This document shows, one piece after another, positions 1 to 7,424 of a stretch of DNA of 35,959 bases (its first letter is position 1; the number at the start of each line of letters is the position of its first letter). The notes under the pieces were generated by a model. That model searched no databases. It was not told the DNA's origin and saw only the letters and a program-made list of their open reading frames with translations. The translations under genes and the position numbers were made by a program. The stretch comes from Planctomycetota bacterium (GTDB taxonomy: Bacteria; Planctomycetota; JACQVV01), in contig JACQVV010000051.1 in assembly GCA_016209595.1 (NCBI GenBank), positions 1 to 35,959 on the forward strand, given 5' to 3'.

Positions 1-602
1 CCGAGCGTCACGTCGCTCGCGTGGAGCCGGTAGGCCCCCGGGTTCTCCGCTCGGGCGAGGTAGACCTCCGCGACCGTGCTTGCCGGAGAGTAGCCGTTGT
101 AGCAGATGAGGCCGTACCACCAGTTCTCCAGGATCTCGGGGTCCCCGCGGGGGAACCAGTTCGGGACGGCCGGGAGACCGTGGCGTGGATTGATGACGGA
201 GACGACGTACCACGAGTAGTCGTACTTGAAGCGGAGCGTCCGGACGCCGATTTCGAGGTTGTACTTCCAGTCCGTCCGGATCCGGTCGTGATCGATCCCG
301 GAGATCGGGTCTCCCGTGATCTGCATCATCCCGATCCCGCCGTCGAAGCTCTCCACGAGATCGCCCTCGTTGTAGTAGCGTCCCGCGTAGTTCCCCGTGG
401 CCCGCGCGAACTGCTGCCAGGAGCTCTCCGCGTGGGCGACCGCGGCGATGAGGGGCGCCGGGACCCCGTGGACCTTCGAGAGCCTCACCATCTCGGCCCA
501 ACACTCGTCGGGACCGGGGTTCGTCCCCGCGAGAGCGCCGGTCGCAAGAACGGCGAGAAAAGCAGGTGCAACGACGGCGCACCGCGCGCGAAGCGTGTCC
601 AT
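1..602 (-). CDS. Lytic transglycosylase-like (SLT-fold) secreted protein, 3' end cut by the window edge
   Basis: The reading frame stays open on the minus strand from an ATG at 602 to the window edge (about 200 codons). A GGAGGG Shine-Dalgarno lies 6 nt upstream of this ATG; an in-frame ATG at 608 would abut the SD and is less likely. The N-terminus looks like a signal peptide (MDTLRARC followed by a hydrophobic run ending near ALAG). The mature part has the goose-lysozyme/SLT signature: a likely catalytic Glu in AHAESSW, then GGIGMMQIT, a WKYNLEIGVRTL helix and a YNGYSP segment. Such enzymes cleave the glycan strand of peptidoglycan in the periplasm and form a 1,6-anhydro product. The C-terminus is unseen, so additional domains cannot be excluded. 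Family call good, substrate inferred. Confidence 0.8.
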   Translation of the reverse strand, partial: MDTLRARCAVVAPAFLAVLATGALAGTNPGPDECWAEMVRLSKVHGVPAPLIAAVAHAESSWQQFARATGNYAGRYYNEGDLVESFDGGIGMMQITGDPISGIDHDRIRTDWKYNLEIGVRTLRFKYDYSWYVVSVINPRHGLPAVPNWFPRGDPEILENWWYGLICYNGYSPASTVAEVYLARAENPGAYRLHASDVTL

Positions 603-767
603 TCCCATCCCTCCATGTCCGGGGTCGCGCATGCGCGCTCCGGCCGTTTCCCAGAGAGAGGGAGTAAAGGCAAAGGGCGCGCCGCGCGGGCGACTATCAG
701 GAGGAGAAACGCAATCTGCTAGCGCACAGAGAGTTAGGACGGAGGATCGTCACTGTCTGGAGGCACC

Positions 768-792
768 CCCTGTCGCGCGGGACGCGACAGGG
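768..792 (-). terminator. Perfect 10-bp hairpin downstream of the secreted-protein gene
   Basis: CCCTGTCGCG and CGCGACAGGG form a perfect inverted repeat with a 5-nt loop. It lies 44 nt after the stop of the minus-strand gene ending at 837. No T-tract follows on either strand, so if it terminates transcription it is not a canonical intrinsic terminator. The rest of 603-836 shows no gene. Confidence 0.4.
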
Positions 793-836
793 AAGCCAAG
801 CGGGCTTGACGCGTCGCGGAAACCGCGCTGGCCGCC

Positions 837-1409
837 CTACTTCTTCTCGCCGTGCCCCTGTTCTGCCTCGTCCCAGATGCCTTTGATCGCATCGAGCCAC
901 GTCTTCTTGCCGTCCTCCATGAACGTGAACTGGGCCGAGCCCTCCGCCAGCCGGGCGTTCCGGAGGTCGACGAGGAAAATCGACGCCTTTCCCCACCCCT
1001 TCGTGTGGAAATCGAGTCGAGCGACCGGCTCGCCCTCCGAGAGAATCTCCAGGGCCCAGGAGTGCGATAGGAAGTCCACGTCCTTGACCTCGAGACGCCC
1101 GGGACCCGCGAGCGGGGCGAGCGTGACGAGCCGCTCGTGCTGGATCGTCCGGTGCGGGATCGTGGGGTTCGGGCGCTCCACGCTCGAGCCGTCCCGCGCG
1201 AGGGTAGTGACCCAGCGCGGCGCGCCGTCGTCGTCATCCTGGAACCTGTAGAGAACGCCCTCGGCGTCCTCGGCGGTGAGGAACGCCCGGAGCGCGTCGA
1301 TCGCGGGCGGCGTGGACCCGTCCTGCGCGCCAGCGGGAGCCGTCAGGAATCCCGCCAGCGCGAGCGTGAAGGCGAGCGGCATCCGGACCGGCGCGAGCGC
1401 GTGCGGCAT
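837..1409 (-). CDS. Secreted protein of unknown function, 190 aa
   Basis: The start at 1409 is preceded by a strong GGAGGG at good spacing. The first 28 residues are a Sec signal peptide ending APAGA before QDG. The mature protein is about 160 residues, alternating charged and aromatic, with no cysteine pair or repeat and no family I recognise. It contains short beta-like stretches (GVLYRFQDDDDGAPRWVTTL; LVTLAPLAGPGRLEVKDVDF) and ends in a Lys/Glu-rich tail. It is divergent from the WD40 gene at 1601 and probably acts in the periplasm. Coding status is well supported by start, signal peptide and frame; function is unknown. Confidence 0.7.
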   Translation of the reverse strand: MPHALAPVRMPLAFTLALAGFLTAPAGAQDGSTPPAIDALRAFLTAEDAEGVLYRFQDDDDGAPRWVTTLARDGSSVERPNPTIPHRTIQHERLVTLAPLAGPGRLEVKDVDFLSHSWALEILSEGEPVARLDFHTKGWGKASIFLVDLRNARLAEGSAQFTFMEDGKKTWLDAIKGIWDEAEQGHGEKK

Positions 1410-1504
1410 TTTCGTCCCTCCTCGTCCTCGTGGTCGTTCGGAACGGGGATGATACCCCTCCCTGCCAACATGCGAGAGGCAGTCGGCTCTCCTGGAGGTC
1501 CGCC

Positions 1505-1570
1505 ATGCTGCTCGCTGACACGATGGCCGTCTTCTTCTTCATCCTGGGTCTCTACCTCGCTTCCGGATGA
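1505..1570 (+). CDS. Possible 21-aa hydrophobic small protein or truncated membrane-protein remnant
   Basis: An ATG at 1505 has an excellent GGAGG at 1494-1498 with 6-nt spacing. It opens a 21-codon frame, MLLADTMAVFFFILGLYLAS plus Gly, then TGA. The peptide is one short transmembrane-like segment and reads like the first helix of a longer integral membrane protein. It lies 30 nt upstream of the WD40 start and is in the same frame. It could be a leader peptide, a real microprotein, or the stump of a decayed gene. Evidence is limited to the ribosome binding site and hydrophobicity. Confidence 0.3.
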   Translation: MLLADTMAVFFFILGLYLASG

Positions 1571-1600
1571 AGTAGTGTATGTGAGGAGAGGAGGAAGACT

Positions 1601-3517
1601 TTGAATCGGACTCTGGGCGTCCTCTTGCTGGCTCTTGTCGCCGTCTTGTTCGCCTCGGCACCCGCAGCGGGCCAGGAGCCCACCTCAGGATGGCTGGACC
1701 GCAACTTTTCAGGGGAACCTCCCGCGGATCTCCTCGTTTCCGAGCATGGAACCCTCCGGTGGACCGGAGTCCTCGGCGACCGGCGGTTCCGCGGCGCCTG
1801 CGGGGTCGCGGTCGCTCCTGACGGGGCTTGGGTTGCGAGACCGGCCGGTCGGGGGGTCCGCCTGTGGGACCGATCGTCGGGCAGGGAGATCCGCGCGCTG
1901 TCTCTGCATTCCCACCTCGTCCTGGCGCTTGCCGTGAGTCCCGACGGCCGATGGATCGCATCGGGGGGCATTGCGGACGGGATCCAGATCGCCGACGCCA
2001 CGACCGGCGAGATGCTACGGACCCTCACCGGCATCACGGGCTCTATCCTCGACCTCGCTTTCTCTCCAGATGGTTCCCGCATCCTCTCGGCCTCGAGGGA
2101 CGCCGAGATCCGAGTCTGGGACACTCGCGCTGGAACCCTCCTCCACACCCTCAGGCATGAGGGGGGCGTCCTCACCGCCGCCGCCTTCAGTCCGGATGGA
2201 CGGCGGATCGCCTCGCTGGGTAGGGGTGTCCACATCTGGAACGCAGCGACCGGAGCTCTCATCGCTTCCAGCGCGGATCGCGCGGGAAATGTCCTGGAAT
2301 TCCTCCCCGGGGGGGAATCTCTTCTCGTGGGCACGGGCTCCTCCGTCGTCCTTCACGACGCCTCGACGGGTGCGGAGCTTCGAAGTCTGTACCGCCACGA
2401 CGAGCGAGTCTCGGCGTTGGCGGTGAGCCCCACCGGGGGATGGTTCGCGTCGGGCAGCGAGGACGGGTCGGTCTGGCTCGCTCGAATGACGGGGGGCGCG
2501 CTCGAGACGCGCGTGCTCGCCTGTCACGAAGGCGAGGTGTCCTCGCTCGCCTTCGCTCCGGATGGCAGGTGGTTCGTCTCCTGTGGCGAGGACGGCGGAG
2601 CGCGGTTCTGGAACGTGGCGACGGCCCTCCAGAACCCACCGCGCGTCGAGCCGTGCCGGGGGGCCTTTGGAGTCGCGGCACCTTCCGATCGCCGGTGGGT
2701 CGCCTCGGGTCACGCGGGCGGCGAGATCCATGTCTGGGATCCCAAGTCGGGTGATCTCCGGCGGACCCTCCGAGGGCATACGCGCGTGATCCGCGGCCTG
2801 GCCGCGTCGCCCGATGGCTCGTGGCTCGCCTCCGCGAGCGAGGACAGGACGGTCGTCGTGTGGGACGCGATGAGCTGGTCGAGGAAGTTCTCGCTGGAAG
2901 GCCACACGAAGATCGTCTGGACGGTCGCGGTCGATCCAGAGGGTCGATGGATCGCCTCGGGGAGCGAGGATCGGACGATCCGACTCTGGGACGCCCGGAC
3001 GGGCGCCCTGATCCGTACCCTGGATGCGCACGAACGGGGCGTCCGCGACCTCGCCTTCTCTCCCAGCGGAGAGTGGCTCGTGTCGGCGAGCGATGACCGG
3101 ACGCTGAAGGTCTGGGAGCTCGAGACGGGCCGCGAGATCCGCACGCTGAACGGACACGACGATCTCGTCTCGACCGTGGATGTCTCCCGGGATGGGAACT
3201 GGATCGTTTCCGGCGACTCTGGAGGGTCCCTGCGCCTGTGGGAGGCCGCGACGGGAACAGCCGTCCGGTCCCTCCAGAGACTGCCAGGCGCCTGCCCGCG
3301 CTACCCCATTTGGGCCGCCAGGTTCAGCCCGGACGGAAAGTGGATCGCGGCGGGAATCGAATGGGAACAAGCCCTCGCTGTCTGGGACACCGCCACCGGA
3401 GATCTGGTGGACGTGATAAGGGTTGACGGTCGGCCGGTCTCGCTCGTCTTCTCGGAGGGCGAGATCTGGGTCGGCTGTGCCGACTCCACGGTCTGCTGGT
3501 ACCGGCACGTCCCGTGA
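1601..3517 (+). CDS. Secreted WD40-repeat protein, 14 repeats (two predicted beta-propellers)
   Basis: The 638-residue protein starts at a TTG preceded by a purine-rich GGAGAGGAGGAAG. A signal peptide (MNRTLGVLLLALVAVLFASA, cut near AAGQ) sends it out of the cytoplasm. After about 65 residues come 14 recognisable WD repeats of about 40 residues each, with the xLAFSPDGxWIASGSEDRTIRLWDxxTG consensus; the repeats from about residue 355 to 520 are the best preserved. Fourteen repeats fit two seven-bladed propellers, with the last blade closing at the C-terminal VCWYRHVP. No kinase, caspase or NB-ARC domain is attached, although bacterial WD40 arrays often carry one, so this is probably a stand-alone protein-binding scaffold. 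The partner is unknown; neighbours give no hint. Confidence 0.88.
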   Translation: MNRTLGVLLLALVAVLFASAPAAGQEPTSGWLDRNFSGEPPADLLVSEHGTLRWTGVLGDRRFRGACGVAVAPDGAWVARPAGRGVRLWDRSSGREIRALSLHSHLVLALAVSPDGRWIASGGIADGIQIADATTGEMLRTLTGITGSILDLAFSPDGSRILSASRDAEIRVWDTRAGTLLHTLRHEGGVLTAAAFSPDGRRIASLGRGVHIWNAATGALIASSADRAGNVLEFLPGGESLLVGTGSSVVLHDASTGAELRSLYRHDERVSALAVSPTGGWFASGSEDGSVWLARMTGGALETRVLACHEGEVSSLAFAPDGRWFVSCGEDGGARFWNVATALQNPPRVEPCRGAFGVAAPSDRRWVASGHAGGEIHVWDPKSGDLRRTLRGHTRVIRGLAASPDGSWLASASEDRTVVVWDAMSWSRKFSLEGHTKIVWTVAVDPEGRWIASGSEDRTIRLWDARTGALIRTLDAHERGVRDLAFSPSGEWLVSASDDRTLKVWELETGREIRTLNGHDDLVSTVDVSRDGNWIVSGDSGGSLRLWEAATGTAVRSLQRLPGACPRYPIWAARFSPDGKWIAAGIEWEQALAVWDTATGDLVDVIRVDGRPVSLVFSEGEIWVGCADSTVCWYRHVP

Positions 3518-3601
3518 CCTCCTCCGCCGAGAGGACGCTTCTGGGAATTCTGGACCCTGACTAGGAGTCCGAGAGGGCGAGGGGCCCCGCATCGAGGTCT
3601 C

Positions 3602-4522
3602 TCATGTAGCCTGGCGCCGGGCCGGGGGCGACCCCCCGTGCGGCTCCAGGTGGACGAGCACGTCGCGGATCCGCGGGAACCGCCGGAGGAGCTCGTCCTT
3701 CACCCGGTGCCCGATCTCATGGCCGGCGGCCACGGAGAGGGCCGGATCGACCTCGATGTGGATATCCGCGAGAAACTCCAGGCCGGTCTTCCGCACCAAA
3801 AGCTTCTCGACGCCCAGAACGCCGGGAACGCCGGTCGCCGCGGATCGGATCTCGGCGAGGAAGGGCGCGTCCGCCTGGACGTCGAGGAGCTCGTGGACGC
3901 TCCGGCGGAAGAGCACGGCGCCGGCTGTCACGACGACCGAGACGACGACGAGAGCCGCGACTTCATCGGCGAAGAGGAGCCCGGGGCCTCCCCACCGAAC
4001 GGCGGCCAGGCCGGCGAGGACCGAGAGGGCGCAAAGCGCGTCTCCACGGTGGTCCCAGGCGTTCACCACGAGGGCGATCGAACCGGTTCGCTTCCCCACG
4101 CGGGCTTTGTAGTGGAAGAGGACCTCCTTGACGATGACGTTCGCCCCGGCAAGCCAGAGCGCCCAGGCGGCCGGGGGGACGTGGACGAAATCCATGCGCC
4201 GGATCGCCTCCCAGCCGACGAGCAGGGCCGAAAGGACGACGAGGAGCGCGATGTTCGACGCGGCGACCGCCTCGGCGCGCGTGTGGCCGTAGGGGTGTTC
4301 CCGGTCGGGAGGCTTGCGGGCGACGCGCAGCGCGAGGAAGACGACGACCGAGGTGCAGGCGTCCCCGAGAGAATTGACGGAATCCGAGATCAGTGCGAAA
4401 GACTGGTTCGCGATCCCGGCGGCGAGCTTCGCCGCTCCGAGGGCCAGGTTGACAAACACTCCCACGAGCGCCGCCCGGCCGGCCTGGCGGTAGAGATCGG
4501 ACTTCTGGGAGCGAACGTCCAT
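3602..4522 (-). CDS. Cation diffusion facilitator family divalent metal efflux protein
   Basis: The 306-residue length is usual for the family. Six membrane segments fill about residues 15-205, then a cytoplasmic C-terminal domain (about 215-295) with the typical VPGVLGVEKLLVRKTG...DIHIEVDP pattern. Metal-site motifs are visible: SDSVNSLGD in TM2, HPYGHTRAE after TM2, and NAWDHRGD in TM5. The TM2 and TM5 pairs read NxxxD (N50, D54) and DxxxD (D157, D161) rather than HxxxD. From what I recall of CDF subgroups this leans towards Mn2+ or Fe2+ rather than Zn2+; that specificity is tentative. It should export metal ions in exchange for protons at the inner membrane. It is divergent from the gene at 4635, and no metal regulator is adjacent. 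Confidence 0.92.
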   Translation of the reverse strand: MDVRSQKSDLYRQAGRAALVGVFVNLALGAAKLAAGIANQSFALISDSVNSLGDACTSVVVFLALRVARKPPDREHPYGHTRAEAVAASNIALLVVLSALLVGWEAIRRMDFVHVPPAAWALWLAGANVIVKEVLFHYKARVGKRTGSIALVVNAWDHRGDALCALSVLAGLAAVRWGGPGLLFADEVAALVVVSVVVTAGAVLFRRSVHELLDVQADAPFLAEIRSAATGVPGVLGVEKLLVRKTGLEFLADIHIEVDPALSVAAGHEIGHRVKDELLRRFPRIRDVLVHLEPHGGSPPARRQAT

Positions 4523-4634
4523 GGCTCGGATTCTCTCACGGTTCTACGGCACGACTCGGTCCTTTCGCACGTGGGCTTCAGGAGAACTCCCGTAAGATGA
4601 CGTGCATCCGTCCGGCTCCTCGGGAGATTCGCCC

Positions 4635-5303
4635 ATGAAGCTCGTACCGAATGCCTCGTATCTCTTCCCTCTCCTCGCTCTCGTGGCCGCGGGCTGCGGG
4701 TCGAGCCATGGTCACGGCGGCCCCCTCGGCCACCGTTTCGAGGACGCCGAGGAGTGGGCGCCGAGATGGAACGACCCGGCCCGGGACGAGTGGCAGAAGC
4801 CGGAGCACCTCGTAGAGCTCCTGGAGATCCGCCCCGGCATGACCGTGGCCGACCTCGGCACGGGGACGGGATACTTCCTTCCACACCTCTCTCGCGCGGT
4901 GGGGGAGACCGGGACGGTCCTCGCCCTCGACATCGAGGCAGACATGATCCGGTACGTGAAGGAGCTCGCGGCCAAGGGTGGGCTCGCGAACGTCCAGGCT
5001 CGCGTCGTCCCCTTCGACGATCCCGAGATCCCCGAGGGCGAGGTCGACCGCGTGCTCGTGGTGAACACCTGGCACCACATCCCCGACAGGGAAGCCTATT
5101 CGAAGAAGCTCGCCCGCTCGCTCGCTCCCGGGGGGAGCGTCGCCGTCGTGGACTTCACGCTGGAGAGCGAGCACGGCCCCCCCAAGTCGGAGCGGATCGA
5201 TCCCGAGCGCGTCGCCGGGGAACTCCGCGCGGCCGGCCTCGCTGTCCGGGTTGTCCAGGAGTCTCTCCCGGACCAGTACGTCGTGGTCGCCTCGCGTCCC
5301 TGA
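4635..5303 (+). CDS. Lipoprotein-type class I SAM-dependent methyltransferase
   Basis: I chose the ATG at 4635 (MKLVPNASYLFPLLALVAAGC) because GGGAG precedes it at good spacing and it yields a lipoprotein signal; an upstream GTG at 4602 does not. The 222-residue protein then has a Rossmann methyltransferase core: motif I VADLGTGTGYF, acidic LALDIE, and VNTWHHIPD near motif IV, ending with a C-terminal strand DQYVVVASRP. A methyltransferase with a lipobox is odd because SAM is cytoplasmic. Such proteins nevertheless recur in Gram-negative bacteria, and their substrate is generally unknown. The C-terminal part resembles UbiE/Methyltransf_11 types. It is convergent with the glycosidase gene, stops only 14 nt apart. 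Confidence 0.82.
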   Translation: MKLVPNASYLFPLLALVAAGCGSSHGHGGPLGHRFEDAEEWAPRWNDPARDEWQKPEHLVELLEIRPGMTVADLGTGTGYFLPHLSRAVGETGTVLALDIEADMIRYVKELAAKGGLANVQARVVPFDDPEIPEGEVDRVLVVNTWHHIPDREAYSKKLARSLAPGGSVAVVDFTLESEHGPPKSERIDPERVAGELRAAGLAVRVVQESLPDQYVVVASRP

Positions 5304-5317
5304 CGGGATCCTGCAGG

Positions 5318-6427
5318 TCAATCCCCCGCCCCGCTCGACGGGACCCTTTCGAAGCGCGGCCGCTCCTCGACCCGGTCCGGGTGCGCCGCGAACGACTCGC
5401 GGAAGGCCCGGCGGATCGCTGGGACGTCCTGGAGCTGCATGTTCGTGTCGTGCTCCCGGAGGTCGTCGTTCTCCCACTCCTCGTTCCACCAGGCGAACCC
5501 CGCGACGGTCGGCCAGCGGCCGCCGAGGAGGTCGGCGAGCGCGGCGCGCCCCCACTCGCCTGGATCGACGCCGGGACATCCTCGGGTGCATCCGAACTCC
5601 AGGACGAGGACACGCTTCCCGGGCGCCATCTTCTCGATCCGGGGCACGCAGGCGTCCATGGCCTCCCGGAACGGGGTCGCCCCGTCGCCGGGCGGGATCT
5701 GCGCCCCGTACGCGCTCACCCCGACCCAGTCCACAACGTCGTCGCCGGGGTAGTACTCCTCGAAGCGGTTCCAGTCCTCGGCGGGTCCGTCGCTCGCGTT
5801 CACGTGGAAGGCCCAGGAAACGTTCGCGGCCCCCTCCTTCCGCGTGATCTCGACGATCCTCCGGAACGCCGCGGCGAAGCGTTCGGGGCCGTCGGGGCGG
5901 TCAGGGTCCCCGAACCTCCGGGTCTCGCCGGCGCCGTTCCACTTCCCGTTCCAGGAGAACCACTCCCCGTTCATCTCCGTTCCCCACTCCGCGAGGAGGG
6001 GAGTGCCGAATCCCTTCGCCGCGCGCGCCCAGGCCCGCAGGTCCTCGTCGAACGTCCCGGCCAGGATCGCGCGGACGTGGTAAACCGGCTCGGCGTGGCC
6101 CTGTTCAGCGTTGGAGCGGAGCATGAGCCGGACGAAGGGGACCGCGCCGGACTCGCGGATCCACTCCGCCATCCGTACCGGGAAAGCTCGGCCGGCGTAC
6201 CAGTTGTGCGAGAAGTAGACCCAGGCCGCCTTCCGGCCCGCCGCCTCCTCGTAGGCGGCGAGATCCTCTCGCGTGATGTCCTCCTCCTCGCCCGAGCGAC
6301 CGCCGGGGTAGACGCCGTGGTAGATCCGGCCCTCGCGCGGCGGGGCGAATCGCTCGCCGGGCTCGTCCGCTGGCGCCGGAGCGGGAAAGCCGAGCGCCGC
6401 GAGGACAAGAACCCACGACGCCTTCAT
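5318..6427 (-). CDS. Secreted glycoside hydrolase, GH26-like (mannanase-type fold)
   Basis: The protein is 369 residues with a short signal peptide (MKASWVLVLAALGFPAPAPA). The core is a TIM barrel of the clan-A type. The segment LLAEWGTEMNGEWFSWNGKWNG resembles the acid/base region of GH26, with E151 as candidate acid, and VLVLEFGCTRG carries E277 as candidate nucleophile; GVSAYG and FAWWNEEW line the predicted active site. GH26 enzymes act mainly on beta-mannans or related beta-glycans, and the exact substrate here is inferred. The start overlaps the stop of the preceding gene by ATGA, so it is translationally coupled to the ABM-like gene and sits last in the Fur / ABM / glycosidase operon. 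Confidence 0.8.
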   Translation of the reverse strand: MKASWVLVLAALGFPAPAPADEPGERFAPPREGRIYHGVYPGGRSGEEEDITREDLAAYEEAAGRKAAWVYFSHNWYAGRAFPVRMAEWIRESGAVPFVRLMLRSNAEQGHAEPVYHVRAILAGTFDEDLRAWARAAKGFGTPLLAEWGTEMNGEWFSWNGKWNGAGETRRFGDPDRPDGPERFAAAFRRIVEITRKEGAANVSWAFHVNASDGPAEDWNRFEEYYPGDDVVDWVGVSAYGAQIPPGDGATPFREAMDACVPRIEKMAPGKRVLVLEFGCTRGCPGVDPGEWGRAALADLLGGRWPTVAGFAWWNEEWENDDLREHDTNMQLQDVPAIRRAFRESFAAHPDRVEERPRFERVPSSGAGD

Positions 6428-6750
6428 CGACCCTTCCCGCCGGGCAGAACCTCCTCATAGGCCTTCACCTCGAGATCCTCGATCAAGGACCGCCACTCGG
6501 CGAGGACAGCCTTCGTCTCCGGGTCGCGTTCGACCCGCTCCTGCATCGCGGCGAACGATGCCTCGTCCGAACACAGGGCGATCTCGGCGAAGCGTTCGGG
6601 GTCGCCCTTGTCCACCCAGAGGCGCATCCGGGTGTCGCCGTGCTTCTCGTAGAACGGAAAGGCGCGTGCCAGGAAGGCGAGGAGCTCCTCGCGTTTCCCC
6701 GGCCGCGCGCGGAACGTGAGGACGACGGCGCTGCGATGGACCCCACTCAT
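6424..6750 (-). CDS. Small ABM/NIPSNAP-like dimeric alpha-beta barrel protein
   Basis: The 108-residue protein opens with a beta strand (SAVVLTFRARPGKREELLAFL) typical of antibiotic-biosynthesis-monooxygenase and NIPSNAP-like ferredoxin folds. It continues MRLWVDKGDPERFAEIALC and ends with a helix EWRSLIEDLEVK. The family ranges from heme oxygenases and quinol monooxygenases to proteins without known activity; no catalytic residue can be assigned. It lies 31 nt downstream of the Fur-family gene and overlaps the glycosidase start by 4 nt, so the three form one transcript. Confidence 0.65.
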   Translation of the reverse strand: MSGVHRSAVVLTFRARPGKREELLAFLARAFPFYEKHGDTRMRLWVDKGDPERFAEIALCSDEASFAAMQERVERDPETKAVLAEWRSLIEDLEVKAYEEVLPGGKGR

Positions 6751-6781
6751 CTCTCGCCTCCCGAGGACGGGTGAAATCCCG

Positions 6782-7300
6782 TCACCGTACTCGGCGGCGG
6801 CCCCTCGCGTCCAGCGCGGCGCGTGCCGCGCAGTCCTTGCAGGTTCCGAAGACGCGCAGGTCGTACGATTCGGGCTCGAACCCGATCCGCGAGGCGATCT
6901 CCTGGAGGAGGCGGTGGATCCGGTCGTCCCAGAGCTCCTGGACCCCCGCGCACGACAGGCAGATCAGGTGCTCGTGGTGCCCGCGCCCATGGACCTTGTC
7001 GAAGTACTTCCGGCCGCGACGAAAGTCGCGCTCCTCCAGGATGCCGCACTGGACGGCGAGCGCGAGGGTCCGGTAGACGGTGACCAGCCCCACTGGCTTG
7101 CCGTCCTGGTAGGCTCCGTGCGCCAGGTCCTCGGCCGAGAAGTGGGTCTCGAAGGAGAGGGCGCGTTCCAGCACCGCCCGGCGCTGGCGCGTGAACCGCA
7201 GACCGCGAGAGTCCAGAAATTTCGCGAAAACCTCGCCCGCGCCGAGGTTCGGGCGGCGAGGCGTGTGGGCGGGCGGCGGGACGCTCGGGCGTCGTGTCAA
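6782..7300 (-). CDS. Fur/Zur/PerR-family transcriptional regulator
   Basis: At 172 residues this is slightly longer than typical Fur, because of about 25 extra N-terminal residues (RRPSVPPPAHTPRRPNLG). The start is TTG at 7300; I see no better in-frame start before the winged helix. The DNA-binding helix region reads LRFTRQRRAVLERALS ... SAEDLAH ... GLVTVYRTLALAVQCGILEE. The metal site region HGRGHHEHLICLSC and a second CKDC pair give the four-cysteine structural zinc site. Which metal or peroxide it senses cannot be read from sequence. It is divergent from the sulfide:quinone-oxidoreductase-like gene across 124 nt, making that gene and its own operon the obvious candidate targets. Confidence 0.93.
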   Translation of the reverse strand: MTRRPSVPPPAHTPRRPNLGAGEVFAKFLDSRGLRFTRQRRAVLERALSFETHFSAEDLAHGAYQDGKPVGLVTVYRTLALAVQCGILEERDFRRGRKYFDKVHGRGHHEHLICLSCAGVQELWDDRIHRLLQEIASRIGFEPESYDLRVFGTCKDCAARAALDARGRRRVR

Positions 7301-7424
7301 ATCGGTTGGGCCTCGCGAGTCAGAGCGATTCTACCCTCTGCGCGGCGCCATGTTGGTACGATTCCGTCAGCCGGGAGACGGCGGGCGAAATGCAGCCTGG
7401 GGTCCGTGTTCCGGGGGAGAAGCC

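Noticed and set aside
4754..6460. 568-codon plus-strand frame over the methyltransferase end and glycosidase
   Set aside because: Arg/Pro-rich composition typical of shadow frames in GC-rich DNA, no SD and no recognisable domain.
7191..7424. Upstream extension of the SQR-like gene to 7191
   Set aside because: It overlaps the Fur gene on the other strand and does not resemble the family. ATG 7425 has a strong SD and begins at the FAD-binding strand.
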